From contig JAHHHK010000011.1 in the NCBI GenBank assembly GCA_019359395.1, forward strand, positions 151,159 to 215,158: DNA of 64,000 nucleotides, in the 5' to 3' direction. Positions 18,558-27,929 of the stretch are shown here, one piece after another. How positions within the stretch are numbered: the first letter of the stretch is position 1; each line of letters starts with the position of its first letter. The translations under genes were made by a program, and so were the position numbers. The notes below the pieces were generated by a model that ran no database searches, was not told the DNA's origin, and was given only the letters and a program-made list of their open reading frames with translations. Source of the stretch: Komarekiella atlantica HA4396-MV6 (GTDB taxonomy: Bacteria > Cyanobacteriota > Cyanobacteriia > Cyanobacteriales > Nostocaceae).

Positions 18558-19457
18558 TTGTCCATTGTGGATCAAATAGTTGGCATTGATGTGGGGGGAA
18601 CAGCGATTAAGTTGGGGCGTTTTACACCTGATGGTACTTGCTTACAATCTTTGATTGTGGCGGCTCCCCAACCAACAACGCCAGCAGCCGTGGTGGCGGT
18701 GATACTGGATGCGATCGCCCAAATTGATCCAGATAATCAAACTGTTGCCATTGGTGTTGGTACTCCTGGGCCTGCCGATGCCACAGGACGCATTGCCAAA
18801 ATCGCTATTAATTTGGCAGGATGGCGCGATGTGCCTTTAGCAGAGTGGTTAGAAACTAAAACTGGCAAACCTACCGTTGTCGCTAACGATGCTAACTGCG
18901 CGGGATTAGGAGAAGCTTGGCTGGGTGCTGGTCGCCACTTTCAAAATCTGATTCTGCTGACTTTAGGAACTGGAGTTGGTGGTGCAATTATCCTGGATGG
19001 CAAACTGTTTGTTGGGCATCAAGGAGCCGCTGGAGAATTGGGTTTAATTACATTCAACCCCAATGGGCCAGTATGTAATAGCGGTAATCAAGGCTCTCTG
19101 GAACAGTATGCTTCAGTCAATGCGATTCGTCGCCGCACGCTCAGGGAAGCCGCAGAATTGGGCGCTTTGGCCCAAGTAGGAGATGCTGAAGCCTTGACTT
19201 TTTGGAAAGAATATGGTAGTGATTTGGCTATTGGTTTGACGAGTTTGATTTATGTGCTGACACCAGAAGCGATCGTAATTGGTGGTGGTGTTTGTGCCAG
19301 CTTTGAGTTTTTCTTACCAGCTATGAAGGCGGAAATTGAGAAGCGAGTAATGCCAACCTCACGCGCGGGTTTACAAATTTTGCCAGCGGAGTTGGGCAAC
19401 TTTGCTGGGATAGTGGGTGCAGCAAAGTTAGCATGGCAACACTATTCGGGATTTTAG
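18558..19457 (+). CDS. ROK-family sugar kinase (glucokinase-like)
   Basis: About 299 residues. The start is probably TTG at 18558 or GTG at 18567. ATP-binding phosphate-1 motif VGIDVGGTAIKLG; VGTPGPAD; catalytic VANDANCAGLGEAWLGA; phosphate-2 LLTLGTGVGGAII; C-terminal IVIGGGVCASF. These place it in the ROK branch (glucose, mannose or N-acetylhexosamine kinases). The usual ROK zinc motif CxCGxxGCxE is absent: here it reads GPVCNSGNQGSLE. Only one cysteine is left, so the enzyme must be stabilised without that zinc site. The foldback element at 18348-18535 lies directly upstream. Confidence 0.88.
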   Translation: MSIVDQIVGIDVGGTAIKLGRFTPDGTCLQSLIVAAPQPTTPAAVVAVILDAIAQIDPDNQTVAIGVGTPGPADATGRIAKIAINLAGWRDVPLAEWLETKTGKPTVVANDANCAGLGEAWLGAGRHFQNLILLTLGTGVGGAIILDGKLFVGHQGAAGELGLITFNPNGPVCNSGNQGSLEQYASVNAIRRRTLREAAELGALAQVGDAEALTFWKEYGSDLAIGLTSLIYVLTPEAIVIGGGVCASFEFFLPAMKAEIEKRVMPTSRAGLQILPAELGNFAGIVGAAKLAWQHYSGF

Positions 19458-19460
19458 ATT

Positions 19461-20087
19461 ATGGTTCAAATAATCTCAGCCAGAGACATTAGTCTTTACG
19501 AATTAGAAGAAAAATTTGGTTTGCAACTTACCACAGACACCAACTTTTTTACAGAATGGATAGAGAATTTATCAATTCTGACTGATAGTGAGAAGCAAGC
19601 GCTTGAGCGAGTGAAAAGCAATTATTTAAACTTAAATAAGCACCGTCTGATGTCAGAAGAGGCGGTAAAAATGGTAGTGCTGTCTCCTTTACTCGATTTA
19701 GCTGGGTTTTATCAACCTCCTTTTGAAATTGAAACCGAGACTTCCGTCGAGATTTCTGCTGAAGATGAGGGCTTTATCGTTAAAGGAAACATTGATGTCC
19801 TTGTCATTCAAAAACGTTTTTGGATAGTTGTTATTGAATCTAAAAGCAGTAAGTTTGATGTGATGGTAGCCTTACCCCAAGCACTCGCGTATATGCTTGA
19901 TAATCCAAACTCTGCACAACCGACTTTTGGTTTACTAATCAACGGTAGGGAATTTGTTTTTATCAAATTGATTCACCAAAAACAACCTCGGTATGCACGA
20001 TCTTACGCGCTATCAGTTGAACGCGATTCAGAACTACATCAAGTACTCAGTGTATTGAAGCGCCTTGGAGAATTAATCATCAGTTAG
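19461..20087 (+). CDS. Small restriction-endonuclease-like protein (PD-(D/E)XK)
   Basis: 208 residues. An N-terminal helical part leads to KGNIDVLVIQKRFWIVVIESKSS, the D...ExK active site of the restriction nuclease fold. A helix VMVALPQALAYML and FGLLINGREFVFIKL follow. It resembles the free-standing proteins annotated in cyanobacteria as type I restriction subunit R-like, but it lacks any helicase motor. It begins 3 bp after the ROK gene, so it may be co-transcribed with it. Target unknown. Confidence 0.8.
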   Translation: MVQIISARDISLYELEEKFGLQLTTDTNFFTEWIENLSILTDSEKQALERVKSNYLNLNKHRLMSEEAVKMVVLSPLLDLAGFYQPPFEIETETSVEISAEDEGFIVKGNIDVLVIQKRFWIVVIESKSSKFDVMVALPQALAYMLDNPNSAQPTFGLLINGREFVFIKLIHQKQPRYARSYALSVERDSELHQVLSVLKRLGELIIS

Positions 20088-20100
20088 AATTCTCTATTTT

Positions 20101-20523
20101 TTAGGATAAAGAATATCCGGTTGCCTTCTTAACGAATTGTAAAACTTTTTGATAAGATTCGGGATTACTCACAGGATTGATGATGATGGGGATAGTGCCA
20201 TCTGGCAACCAAAAGGTGATCCTGCCATTCGCCTCCTGACAAAAGGAACTGATGCAGTTGAGGTTAATTACGTATTCATTTTTCTCATAAATGATTTTCA
20301 CCCAGTGGGCATGATCTATTTCTAAGTCCGTAACGCATTCTAGATAATCCAGAACTTTTTGGTAGTCTTCCAGATTACTTTGCGGGTTCATTACTATAGG
20401 AATAGCACTATCGGGTAGCCAAAAAGTTACCCTGCCGTTGCGTTCATAACAGAAAGCATGGACACGCTCAAAATTTACTACATATTCTTTCCTCTCGTAA
20501 AGGATTTTCACCCAGTACGCCAC
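20101..20523 (-). CDS. Unknown protein made of two tandem ~68-residue repeats
   Basis: 140 residues. The first half (YWVKILYERKEYVVNFERV, GRVTFWLPDSAIPIVMNPQSN, DYQKVLDYLE) is repeated almost residue for residue in the second (HWVKIIYEKNEYVINL, GRITFWLPDGTIPIIINPVSN, SYQKVLQFVK). Each unit looks like a small beta-rich domain ending in a helix. No family recognised, no membrane segment. A fragment of a third unit with a nonsense codon lies just upstream (20551-20574). Confidence 0.75.
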   Translation of the reverse strand: MAYWVKILYERKEYVVNFERVHAFCYERNGRVTFWLPDSAIPIVMNPQSNLEDYQKVLDYLECVTDLEIDHAHWVKIIYEKNEYVINLNCISSFCQEANGRITFWLPDGTIPIIINPVSNPESYQKVLQFVKKATGYSLS

Positions 20524-20547
20524 ACAATCTCCTCAAGGCTGAAGTTT

Positions 20548-20574
20548 ATGAATGATTTTCACTCAGTAAGTCAT
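20548..20574 (-). pseudogene. Remnant of a third copy of the duplicated domain
   Basis: On the minus strand ATG ACT TAC TGA GTG AAA ATC ATT CAT reads MTY*VKIIH. This aligns with MAYWVKILY and HAHWVKIIY of the adjacent gene, with Trp TGG changed to TGA. Homology is lost after about nine codons. Confidence 0.6.
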
Positions 20575-20681
20575 AACATTTCCTCATTAATGTCGCCTTC
20601 ATGATGACAATATTAATTTTTTAAAATTTTCAATTTTGCATTACTTTAAAACGCTGACAATGGTTTTGGTGAATTGAGAGT

Positions 20682-22307
<1,626 letters not shown>

Positions 22308-22342
22308 CTAAAAATACATCTCGTCATTGTGCCACAGTCATT

Positions 22343-24187
22343 GTGGTGAAATCTTCTGTGATTTGGCCTGTGAAAAACCTTTTAGGATTAGTAGTATTAG
22401 GCTGTGTTGTCACTTCCTCCGTAGCATTGGCAGAGCCATCTCTTTTAGTCGTTTATCCCCAGAATAACCACCAGACAAGTGCTGAACAAATCTTCTTTCT
22501 TGGTACAGCACCACCTGATGGACAAGTTTTGTTTAATGGTAAGCCAATTACCCGCAGCAAGACTGGTCATTTTTCTCCAAGTTTCCCCTTGCAGTTGGGA
22601 GAGAATTTGTTTACTGTGCGTCACCGTAACCAAGAACTTCAGATTAAGGTGACAAGGCTTACCAGTCAGCCAGAGTTACCACAGGGGTTAGCCTTTGCCA
22701 AAGATTCCCTGACTCCAGCGGTTGATATTGCCAGACTACCAGGGGAACTAATTTGTTTTAGCGCGATCGCACCCCCCAATGCCAGTGTATCTGTCAAGCT
22801 GGCTAATCAAACTGTAGTCCTTTCGCCGCAACCCCAACAGGCGCAACTGCCAAGTAATTTGGCGGCACTCACGGGAAAGAATCAGCCTACTGCCCAGTCT
22901 ACCGTAGGAAAGTACGAAGGTTGCACTACAGCACAACAGCTTGGTTCCCTAATTTACGGTAACAATACCATCTCCGGTGCTGTTGTTCAGGATTCCGGCA
23001 AAAATGTAGATTTGGGTAAACCGGAATTTCAACTAACCCTCAATGGCAAGACTATAACTCAATCAGGGCTTGGCACAATTCAAATCCTTTCACCCGCGCA
23101 GTTGCCAGTTTTTGAGGTGATAGCAGAGTCAGGCGTGGCTCGCACTGGCCCTAGTACCGATTATTCTCGACTCACACCACTGCCGAAAGGGACAAGGGCA
23201 ACAGTTACAGGAAAGGAAGGTGAATGGTTACGCCTAGATTATGGTGCTTGGATTAATAGCAAGGAAACCCGTTATTTACCTGGTGCAATTGCGCCACGGA
23301 CAGTAATCCGCAGTGTTGGATATCGTCAACTTCCTGGTGTGACAGAGATGGTTTTCCCGTTACAAGTTCCCGTACCCGTGAGCGTGCAACAAGATGACCG
23401 TACTTTCACCCTGACTCTCTACAATACCACTGCCCAAACAGACATTATTCGCCTGGATGACAACCCCCTAATTTCTCGCCTCGACTGGCAACAGGTGGCT
23501 CCAGGACAAGCAAAATACACCTTTAACCTCAAAAAAGCTCAACAGTGGGGATATAAGCTAAGATACAACAGTACAACCCTGGTTTTAGCTTTGCGTCATC
23601 CGCCTGCAATTGGGCATAGTAGACGCAAGCCTTTGGTTGGCATCAAGATTGTACTTGATCCAGGACATGGAGGTAAAGAACCTGGTGCCACTGGCCCGAC
23701 TGGATATTTAGAAAAAGATGTCAATTTAGTGGTGTCTAAGTTGCTGCGCGACGAGTTGGTGAAGCGAGGGGCAACTGTGGTGATGACGCGAGAAGATGAT
23801 AAAGATCTTTCGCTATTAGAACGTCAAGAAATTATTAGTAAAGAAGAACCTGCGATCGCCATTTCTATACATTACAACTCTCTGCCAGATAATGGCGATG
23901 CTGAAAAAACTAAGGGATTTGGAGCTTTTTGGTATCATCCCCAAGCCCACAGCCTAGCAATATTTTTACACAATCATGTAGTCAAAGCACTAAATAAACC
24001 TTCCTATGGTGTGTTTTGGAATAACTTAGCGCTAACACGTCCAGCGGCGGCGCCATCGGTATTGTTGGAATTGGGTTTTATGAGCAATCCCGATGAATTT
24101 GAGCAGGTGGTAAACCCAGAAGAACAGAAGAAAATGGCAAAAGCTTTAGCCGAGGGAATTACTCAGTGGTTTAGTGGTGTGAAATAA
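22343..24187 (+). CDS. N-acetylmuramoyl-L-alanine amidase with SH3-like domain
   Basis: 614 residues from a GTG start. A signal peptide (hydrophobic stretch about 13-29, then ALA|EPS) sends it to the periplasm. Residues 253-310 are an SH3b-like cell-wall-binding domain (VARTGPSTDYSRLTPLP). Residues 433-610 are the zinc amidase_3 domain: VLDPGHGGKEPGA (first His), YLEKDVNL (Glu), ISIHYNS (His) and VLLELGFMSN (catalytic Glu). It cuts the amide bond between MurNAc and the stem peptide. AmiC-type enzymes drill septal nanopores in filamentous cyanobacteria; whether this paralogue does so cannot be told. Confidence 0.92.
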   Translation: MVKSSVIWPVKNLLGLVVLGCVVTSSVALAEPSLLVVYPQNNHQTSAEQIFFLGTAPPDGQVLFNGKPITRSKTGHFSPSFPLQLGENLFTVRHRNQELQIKVTRLTSQPELPQGLAFAKDSLTPAVDIARLPGELICFSAIAPPNASVSVKLANQTVVLSPQPQQAQLPSNLAALTGKNQPTAQSTVGKYEGCTTAQQLGSLIYGNNTISGAVVQDSGKNVDLGKPEFQLTLNGKTITQSGLGTIQILSPAQLPVFEVIAESGVARTGPSTDYSRLTPLPKGTRATVTGKEGEWLRLDYGAWINSKETRYLPGAIAPRTVIRSVGYRQLPGVTEMVFPLQVPVPVSVQQDDRTFTLTLYNTTAQTDIIRLDDNPLISRLDWQQVAPGQAKYTFNLKKAQQWGYKLRYNSTTLVLALRHPPAIGHSRRKPLVGIKIVLDPGHGGKEPGATGPTGYLEKDVNLVVSKLLRDELVKRGATVVMTREDDKDLSLLERQEIISKEEPAIAISIHYNSLPDNGDAEKTKGFGAFWYHPQAHSLAIFLHNHVVKALNKPSYGVFWNNLALTRPAAAPSVLLELGFMSNPDEFEQVVNPEEQKKMAKALAEGITQWFSGVK

Positions 24188-24253
24188 AATACATTAGGGC
24201 AGTCTTTACAAGTAGAGTTGCCTAATTTTTCGGCGGGTCTAATTGGCACAACA

Positions 24254-24592
24254 TCAATCGGAAGTTTGCTCAATTACTACTTGCTGCACCTGTTTAACCG
24301 ACAAATTCAACGCCTCTGCTACCTGCTTCACGGTCAGTCCCAAAGCCAATAATCGGGGTACTGCTTCTAATAGAACTTCTTCTTTAACTTCTTCTTTAAC
24401 TTCTTCTTTGATTTCTTGATATGCTCTCGTCTGCTTTAATTCACTTAGTCCAAACATTGCTGCTATCTCCTGACGAGTCATTTGCGGTAATTTGTACCAA
24501 ACTATTGTTTCTATCAATTCTATAATTTGCTTTTTGACAGCTTCATCAACAATTTCTTGTCTAGCTTTATAAAAAATAGAGCCAGTTTTCAT
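24254..24592 (-). pseudogene. Internally deleted DUF2887-type gene, still open
   Basis: 112 residues. The first eight (MKTGSIFYK) match the start of DUF2887 nuclease-like proteins. They then jump directly to the C-terminal region (IIELIETIVWYKLPQMTRQEIAAMFGLSELKQTRAYQE), so the catalytic core of roughly 150-200 residues is missing. A run of EEVKEEVKEEV is encoded by a short tandem repeat. The end (LGLTVKQVAEALNLSVKQVQQ) is a helix-turn-helix-like segment. The reading frame is intact, so a small protein may be made, but it cannot be a nuclease. Confidence 0.65.
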
Positions 24593-24620
24593 GGGATGAA
24601 GATGTTAACGTTACCCACTA

Positions 24621-25112
24621 TCACTTATGCAAGATGGGCATGGTAAACAATCCCCACGCTAAACCTGTAATTAATCCAAAAGGTGTAACTACGTAATTAT
24701 TAAAACTCCATAAACCTAAAACCTGCGCTGCCAATTCCAGAGGATAAGCCATCATCAGCACACTGGAGAGCGCTGCACCATTCCAGCCATACTGATTCAA
24801 CCAGTAAAAACCTTTACCACCAGTCACAGCGTATAGCAAACGAGTAATTAGCAAACCCGTGACAGTACCGTAGCAGCGCATACACACAGCCATAATAAAC
24901 GGCGGTGCTAAATCTAACCCCAAATCCGGTTGCGGACAGACATGATTCCCCATGAAATAAATGATGTCCGCAATTCCCGGAAGCAAAAACACCCCAGACG
25001 CAGCTAGAAAGGGAGCCACTGGCGGGCCAAAAACCATCCCCACCAGTATAAAATCAGCGATCGCACTGACCCAATTAATCTGCAACTCTCTACTGAAAGC
25101 TACTCTTGCCAT
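24621..25112 (-). CDS. DUF2085 membrane protein
   Basis: 163 residues with about four membrane helices. The DUF2085 signature is present as GNHVCPQPDLG followed by MAVCMRCYGTVTGLL, a spaced set of cysteines next to membrane segments. Function unknown; the cysteines suggest metal or redox chemistry, but that is inference. It lies just downstream of agrE on the same strand with a 20 bp gap, so the two may be co-transcribed. Confidence 0.85.
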   Translation of the reverse strand: MARVAFSRELQINWVSAIADFILVGMVFGPPVAPFLAASGVFLLPGIADIIYFMGNHVCPQPDLGLDLAPPFIMAVCMRCYGTVTGLLITRLLYAVTGGKGFYWLNQYGWNGAALSSVLMMAYPLELAAQVLGLWSFNNYVVTPFGLITGLAWGLFTMPILHK

Positions 25113-25132
25113 TCCCTTCCTCTGCGTGAGAT

Positions 25133-27244
25133 TTAACCTACTCTAGCAACATACGGACTTGTCAACTTATCCAACTGCTGCACTAAGAGACTGAGAAATA
25201 ATCCCACATCTGTCACCACACCCACCGATTCCACAGAACCGCGATCGCTCAACTTAGTAACCACAGCTGGGTTAATATCCACACATACCATTTTCACACC
25301 CGCAGGGGTCATATTCCCCACCCCAATCGAGTGCAGCATTGATGACAGCATCAAAATCATCTCCGCACCTTCTAGTTGTTTGGCATATTCTTCCTGTGCC
25401 TTAATCAAATCCATTTGGGTATCGGGTAAAGGCCCATCATCCCGAATGGAACCAGCAAGCACAAAAGGTACATGATTGTGGACGCACTCATACATCACGC
25501 CACTTTTAATCGCCCCGGCTTCTACTGCTTTGGCAATGCTGCCAAAACGGCGGATACTATTAATTACCTTCAGGTGATGGCGGTGTCCACCACGCACAGC
25601 GACACCCCGCTTCATGTCCACACCGAGGGAAGTCCCCATAATATTTTGCTCGATGTCGTGGACTGCGATCGCATTTCCACCTAGCAAAGCTTGCACGTAG
25701 CCTTCACGAATCAGTTGCGCTAGGTGTTCGCCGCCACCAGTGTGAATGACCACAGGCCCAGCAGTGACAACGACTTTACCACCGGCATCACGGATTTTAC
25801 GTAATTCCCAAGCCACTTGCTCGACGACTAATTCCACACGCCGCTCGCTGGAAACACCCGCCGACATAAAGCTGAATTCTTGGGTGTTGCGTAGTTCCCG
25901 TGATTCAGTTTTGCGAATGGTGCGGATACCTAACACGTCTACAATCACCTCGTCGCCTACTTCGACATCACGTAAAATTTTACACCGTGCAACTATACCA
26001 TTAGGAGTTTGGGTAATAGCGATCGCGCCATCCATGCGCTGATTTTCTACCTTCACCCACTGACCACGAATCCGGACTTCGGTGGGATAAATTGTACTGA
26101 CGTAGAAATCATCGGGAGCTACACCAGCTTGGATCACAGGCTCAAGTTTGGCATCTCGTTCATCTTCGGGTAAATTGACTGCACCTAAATCAATCAACCG
26201 AGAGATGATTTCTTCCATCACTTCGTGCGATGGTGCTGAGACCTTCACCTCGGCGGCTGAGGTACTTTGCCGTTGTTCTCCTAAGTTGAAATTCAGAACT
26301 TGGAAACTTCCCCCAGCGTCCACAATTAGATCCAAAGCGCGGTTGATCAAACCAGCATCCAGCAAGTGTCCTTCCATGCGAATGACGCGGCTTTCTACCG
26401 AGACATTGGCATGAACTTCGTCTCTAACTGGTTCCGTCACTCGCAAGGTGAGACATTTAGCCGCACCACCAGCTTTAAGAAATTCGGTCAGCGGCGTTTC
26501 CACCACTTGGAAACCTACATCTGCAAGGCGTGCTTTCAAAGCATCACTCGCCTTGTTCATGATGATAATGCCGTCCACATTCACTGCATTACAAGCGAAG
26601 TTGACTGCATCAGCTTCTTCAATGGCGATCAGCTTTTCTGGTGCAACTCGCATTTCGATTAAGCGGTTGGAGTAAGAATCAAAAGCGCCTGGATAGTAAA
26701 GCAAATAGCCGTTTGCTAGCGGACAAAAGCAGGTATCTAGGTGATAGAAACGTTCATCTATTAGTCGTAGAGACAGCACCTCAATATCCAGCCATTTAGC
26801 TAGGTAAGGGTGAGAATCTAATTCTGAGCGGAAACCGTATCCCGCCCATAACCAGCGTCCTTCTCGATCCAGCAGTGCGTCCCCTGCGCCCTCAAAAGGC
26901 AAATCTTTGGGAAGTTCATGTACTGTATAACCATTTGCCTCAAACCATTGTTTGAAGTAAGGTTCTTCTCCCTGACGTTCTTTGTGTAAAAAGCGACTGA
27001 GGACGACGTTATTCCCTAGTACTAAGCCAGCATTGGCGGTAAAAACTAAATCAGGCCAACCTTTCTGGGCTGTTACTAAATCTACAATGGCGTGTTGTTT
27101 GAGGATGTAGTGTAGTCCTTGCCACTGTTCGACGGCGCGATCGCGCGATGACTTGTGAATGTTCCCTTCCATCCAGGGATTAATCACATAGTCCACATCG
27201 TAGTGGTCAGGAGGACACATTAAAAAGCGAATCAGGGAAGTCAT
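25133..27244 (-). CDS. agrE: Bifunctional arginine dihydrolase / ornithine cyclodeaminase-type enzyme (AgrE/ArgZ)
   Basis: 703 residues. Residues 1-280 are an amidinotransferase-fold arginine dihydrolase: NPWMEG, FEGAGDALLD, YHLDTCFCPL with His168, and GGAAKCLTLRV with the nucleophile at Cys264, the position reported for ArgZ. Residues 285-700 are the LOR/SDH-type (TIGR00300) half, with PLPDTQMDLIKAQEEY and HSIGVGNMTPAG. AgrE splits arginine into ornithine and two ammonia, and its C-terminal half makes proline from ornithine. In Anabaena it mobilises nitrogen stored in cyanophycin. A perfect GTAN8TAC motif lies 66 bp upstream. Confidence 0.95.
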   Translation of the reverse strand: MTSLIRFLMCPPDHYDVDYVINPWMEGNIHKSSRDRAVEQWQGLHYILKQHAIVDLVTAQKGWPDLVFTANAGLVLGNNVVLSRFLHKERQGEEPYFKQWFEANGYTVHELPKDLPFEGAGDALLDREGRWLWAGYGFRSELDSHPYLAKWLDIEVLSLRLIDERFYHLDTCFCPLANGYLLYYPGAFDSYSNRLIEMRVAPEKLIAIEEADAVNFACNAVNVDGIIIMNKASDALKARLADVGFQVVETPLTEFLKAGGAAKCLTLRVTEPVRDEVHANVSVESRVIRMEGHLLDAGLINRALDLIVDAGGSFQVLNFNLGEQRQSTSAAEVKVSAPSHEVMEEIISRLIDLGAVNLPEDERDAKLEPVIQAGVAPDDFYVSTIYPTEVRIRGQWVKVENQRMDGAIAITQTPNGIVARCKILRDVEVGDEVIVDVLGIRTIRKTESRELRNTQEFSFMSAGVSSERRVELVVEQVAWELRKIRDAGGKVVVTAGPVVIHTGGGEHLAQLIREGYVQALLGGNAIAVHDIEQNIMGTSLGVDMKRGVAVRGGHRHHLKVINSIRRFGSIAKAVEAGAIKSGVMYECVHNHVPFVLAGSIRDDGPLPDTQMDLIKAQEEYAKQLEGAEMILMLSSMLHSIGVGNMTPAGVKMVCVDINPAVVTKLSDRGSVESVGVVTDVGLFLSLLVQQLDKLTSPYVARVG

Positions 27245-27309
27245 AAAAATCTTACAAGCGTTTAGATGCTACAAGTCTATTTGAATACAGATTTTTGTTT
27301 TGACAATTT

Positions 27310-27323
27310 GTAAAATCTGCTAC
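27310..27323 (-). promoter_or_regulatory. Candidate NtcA-binding site upstream of agrE
   Basis: The sequence gta-aaatctgc-tac is a perfect GTAN8TAC, the consensus of the cyanobacterial nitrogen regulator NtcA. It lies 66 bp before the agrE ATG. At the classical 22 nt spacing on the minus strand there is TATTCA, a weak -10, so class II activation is only tentative. About a dozen such matches are expected by chance in 64 kb. Confidence 0.4.
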
Positions 27324-27506
27324 TAAACCTCTACCTCTTGATAGTTGAAGGCTTTACAAAGGCTTCGTTCTTAATTCTATTACTGTTAAGAGACAAACTG
27401 AAGGGAACCAATAAACCAGCTGGCGAAATGGCAAGAGGGGTAACAAGCATAGGTCTAAAAGTACAATTTCGTGTTATATTTATATGTTTTAGTTTTCATA
27501 ACTCTG

Positions 27507-27929
27507 ATGGCAAAGCTAACAATAACGATTGAGGATAATCCTGACCCAGAGGAAATTCGTACTGTTATCAGCCAGCTTGTGCAATACAACAATAGTCAAG
27601 CAGAGAAAGATATATATCAGCCACTAGCTATCTTAATTCGAGATACTAACAGCACAATTGTTGCTGGTTTAGTTGGCAAAACACAATGGGGATGGTTATT
27701 CATTTCTCACCTTTGGGTTACGGAAGGGCTACGAGGTCAAGGATACGGAAGCCAAATGATGTTAAAAGCCGAAGAAGCAGCTAAACAACGTGGCTGCTGT
27801 CAAGCCTACCTGGATACTTTCAGTTTCCAAGCCTTGGGTTTTTACGAACGTTTAGATTATCAAATATTTGGTGTTTTGGAAGACTTTCCTCTAGGACATA
27901 AAAGATATTTTTTACAGAAATCAATTTAG
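27507..27929 (+). CDS. GNAT-family N-acetyltransferase
   Basis: 140 residues from the ATG at 27507 (MAKLTITIEDNPD); a longer start would add a hydrophobic leader unlike the family. The GNAT fold is seen from the acetyl-CoA loop VTEGLRGQGYGSQMMLKAEEAA and the later strand FSFQALGFYERLDYQIFG. It transfers acetyl from acetyl-CoA to an amine on an unknown substrate. It converges on the STAND gene so closely that the two stop codons overlap, which makes antisense interference between the 3' ends likely. Confidence 0.88.
   Translation: MAKLTITIEDNPDPEEIRTVISQLVQYNNSQAEKDIYQPLAILIRDTNSTIVAGLVGKTQWGWLFISHLWVTEGLRGQGYGSQMMLKAEEAAKQRGCCQAYLDTFSFQALGFYERLDYQIFGVLEDFPLGHKRYFLQKSI

Noticed and set aside
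27338..27532. 64-codon frame between agrE and the GNAT gene
   Set aside because: Runs through the promoter region into the GNAT gene in another frame; no family resemblance.
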